From Membranipora membranacea (taxonomy: Eukaryota > Bryozoa > Gymnolaemata > Cheilostomatida > Membraniporidae): DNA of 64,000 nt. This document shows positions 61,904-64,000 of the stretch, in pieces; position 1 is the first letter of the stretch, and every line of letters starts with the position of its first letter. The stretch lies in contig OU612066.1 of the NCBI GenBank assembly GCA_914767715.1, positions 15,381,001 to 15,445,000 of the forward strand, written 5' to 3'. Position numbers and translations under genes: made by a program. The notes under the pieces are model-generated. The model was not told the DNA's origin, made no database searches, and saw only the letters and a list, made by a program, of their open reading frames with translations.

Positions 61904-62322
61904 AGACTCAATTACAAGACTTAAGAATATTGATACAACCATCACAATATTGAAGATAAGAGAACAGGGGGGGGAGAGGGGGTGGCTCTTGCTTTATCTT
62001 TCCCTTCAAGATGATAAAATGCTAAAACACAGCACTTTCATCCAAACGCCTACTGTGTATATTTGAATTCCTGAGTGTCTGTAGTCTATAACTAAAAACA
62101 TTCCTTAGTTTTTATACCTACCCTTATAATAACTTTCACTTCCCTGCTTCGTAGGCTTGAGAGATACGCCTTGTCCATCATACCTTTGGGTTTGACAATG
62201 ATCTACCTGTGGTACCTATATAGTTCATGTTACGTTTTATCATTATCAACACATTTGCAACTTTAAAATAATATGCTTATTCCCTGTTGGCCTGTAGAGC
62301 TTGCTCTGACAAAAGCCTCTGT

Positions 62323-62850
62323 TTTGTTGGACTCTTGGTGACCATTTTCCCACAGGAATTTCCAGGCATGAAAATTAACAACACATGAAAGTAGAGCATG
62401 CGAAGTTTTACACAAAACCAGTCATGCATCTGGTGGTCACGTCTCGTCGAAATGTTTTTAAAATATGGATATACTCTGGATAGTTTTGCGCTTGACTTTG
62501 TTGGACTCTTGGTGACGTTTTCCCAAAGGAATTTTGAGGTATGAAGATTGAAAACACGTGAAGGAAGAGCATGAGATATCTTATCAGTCATGAATTTGGC
62601 GGTCACATCTTGTCAAAATGATTTAACATTAAATAAATCTTTTTTTACACAAGATATATACTCTGGATAGTTTTACGCCTGAGTTTTGTTGGACTCTTGG
62701 TGACCTTTTCCAATAGAAATTTTCAGGCTTGAAGGTTGAAAACACGTGAAAGAAGAGCATGAGAGATCTTATCAGTCATGCATCTGCCGGTCACATCTTG
62801 TCAGAATAGTTTAATATTAAATAAATGTTTTACATAAGTCAACCAAAATA
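62323..62850. repeat. Tandem repeat, three units of about 174-188 bp
   Basis: Units begin with TTTGTTGGACTCTTGGTGA at 62323, 62497 and 62685. They share blocks such as ACACGTGAAAGAAGAGCATG, TCAGTCATGCATCTG and GGTCACATCTTGTC, along with the lead-in CTCTGGATAGTTTT. Units two and three are closer to each other than to unit one. Non-coding, satellite-like. Confidence 0.85.
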
Positions 62851-64000
62851 TTCAGGATGTAGCAGTTAAGTTAATTTTTTGCATCATTAGCTGCATGATT
62901 AATGTAAATATAGCCCAGTTTTGGCAATGACTAGGCCGGGCATTCAACTCACTGCCACACTTCGGCTAAGGAATATATCCCAGAAGAGCTAAGACAAAAC
63001 GCACGTTGTCAAGTCACGTTTTGTTACCAATACCAAATGCACGGTTGTCATTCCTTGCCAAAGTAGTGGGAGTTAGGATATGCCTGTAATGTAATTTCGA
63101 TACCAAGAAAAAGGTTAGAAATAGTAATCAGGGATTTTTCAGTGTGATGTTTGTTTTGACGAAAGGGCATTGCTCGGTCCTCACTGATCACTCAACGAGC
63201 CTACAATACTGGGATACCCATATACTTAATAATGAATTATTTTGTCAATGGGGATACCGGACATGTCAGGGGCCATGTGAGATGGGCTCTGCAACAACCC
63301 TGTGTACTACCAAGAGCTACTCAGGTGCATATGGTCCAGCACCAGTGTCATGATCAAAACAACAATTTTGATTCATTCCAATTTCCCAGTTTACATTTGA
63401 CTCATCACAGAACTTTCAACAACAATTGGAAGGGATCAAAGAGATTTAAAATGATAGCAATAATTGAGGAAGTTGTCCAAATTGATGGAAAAGTGGTCAA
63501 TGATGACAGGGAAAACCCAAACCCTTTTGTCTATTCCTTGAAACTAGTTATCCACGGATATGAGCACCTTTATAATTACTAGTATCATGTGATTTGTGAA
63601 TTGCTTTCCACTGGAAAATTGTTGGGCAAATGGTATAGGACCGAAAAGGAAGCTCTGTTGATGGCTCAATTCCAGATACTATGATATCTATACATTTATA
63701 CCAGTTTCATGTTGAAAACACTGCCAATACTTGAAATTCAGTACTTTTCCTCTACGTATTACATAAACTGGAGGTGGCCAATGGAAATGGTTTCAGTACC
63801 AGGAAGGAAACATCATGTTCTCTCCTCTGTCATATCTAATGAAGATGAGAGAGTAGGTTTCCACCTATCAACTGGCGTATTCTAGTTGAAACAGCAGGTC
63901 TGGTGCGTGAGGCACACAGGTGTTGAGGACCCGCCACAGTTCACTGACTACTTGGGTTGTTGGATGTATCCCAACCTGTCTACCCCATGGGACGAGGCTT

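Larger units (their letters stand above)
57350..64000. other. Gene-free 3' region with repeats
   Basis: I can support no complete gene here. The region contains three copies of the TCACAGAGTAAGGATA palindrome plus one half copy, a diverged MITE-like element at 61711-61903, and a tandem repeat at 62323-62850. The minus strand at the very edge (63868 to 64000) has an open frame of about 43 codons that could be the end of an exon of a neighbouring gene, but I do not recognise it. Confidence 0.5.

Noticed and set aside
63144-63582. Two overlapping plus-strand open frames of 69 and 116 codons
   Set aside because: Frames of this length are expected by chance in 64 kb of six-frame sequence. No family signature or splice structure.

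Overview
The window is nuclear DNA of an animal. All genes are split by GT-AG introns of about 0.1 to 6 kb, the sequence is AT-rich by eye, and the gene set is metazoan. It looks like an invertebrate, but nothing I can read fixes the phylum. I joined five protein-coding genes exon by exon, and in every one the splice phases close into a complete reading frame. They are a Na+/Ca2+ exchanger (SLC8/NCX, + strand, 6225-18704), a high-affinity choline transporter-like symporter (SLC5A7/CHT, - strand, 19888-27293), a glucose-6-phosphate transporter-like MFS protein (SLC37A4-like, + strand, 28234-34567), an SDR16C5-like short-chain dehydrogenase (+ strand, 36914-43190) and an RGK-type small GTPase (Rad/Gem/Rem-like, + strand, 48165 or 54539 to 56892).

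Layout: 1-6188 is gene-free flank with short palindromes. NCX and CHT converge tail to tail. CHT and SLC37A4 diverge head to head across about 0.94 kb. The SDR gene follows on the same strand and has a recognisable TATA box and a noncoding first exon. A gene-poor 5-kb stretch precedes the RGK gene, whose probable first exon lies 6.3 kb ahead of the rest. From 57 to 64 kb I see no convincing gene, only repeats. The five proteins do not form one pathway. The link is at most thematic: NCX extrudes Ca2+, RGK proteins inhibit voltage-gated Ca2+ channels, and CHT supplies choline for acetylcholine.

The most interesting content is alternative-splicing architecture. (1) The SDR gene has two tandem 112-nt versions of one exon (41181-41292 and 41666-41777) encoding different substrate-loop segments; phase rules allow only exactly one of them in a functional mRNA. 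(2) NCX has a lysine/KSP-repeat exon in its cytosolic loop whose DNA repeat carries the splice donor in most copies, all in the same phase. This would allow graded numbers of CDK-type sites. (3) NCX also has candidate microexons of 24 and 9 nt inside the second Ca2+-binding domain, where exchangers are known to be spliced, and one of 6 nt in the loop.

The second theme is a dense population of small inverted-repeat elements. Several have 9-11 bp target-site duplications (Mutator-like length). There are also two families of roughly 26-40 bp palindromes, a TIR-flanked tRNA-like unit, and a three-copy tandem repeat of about 180 bp.
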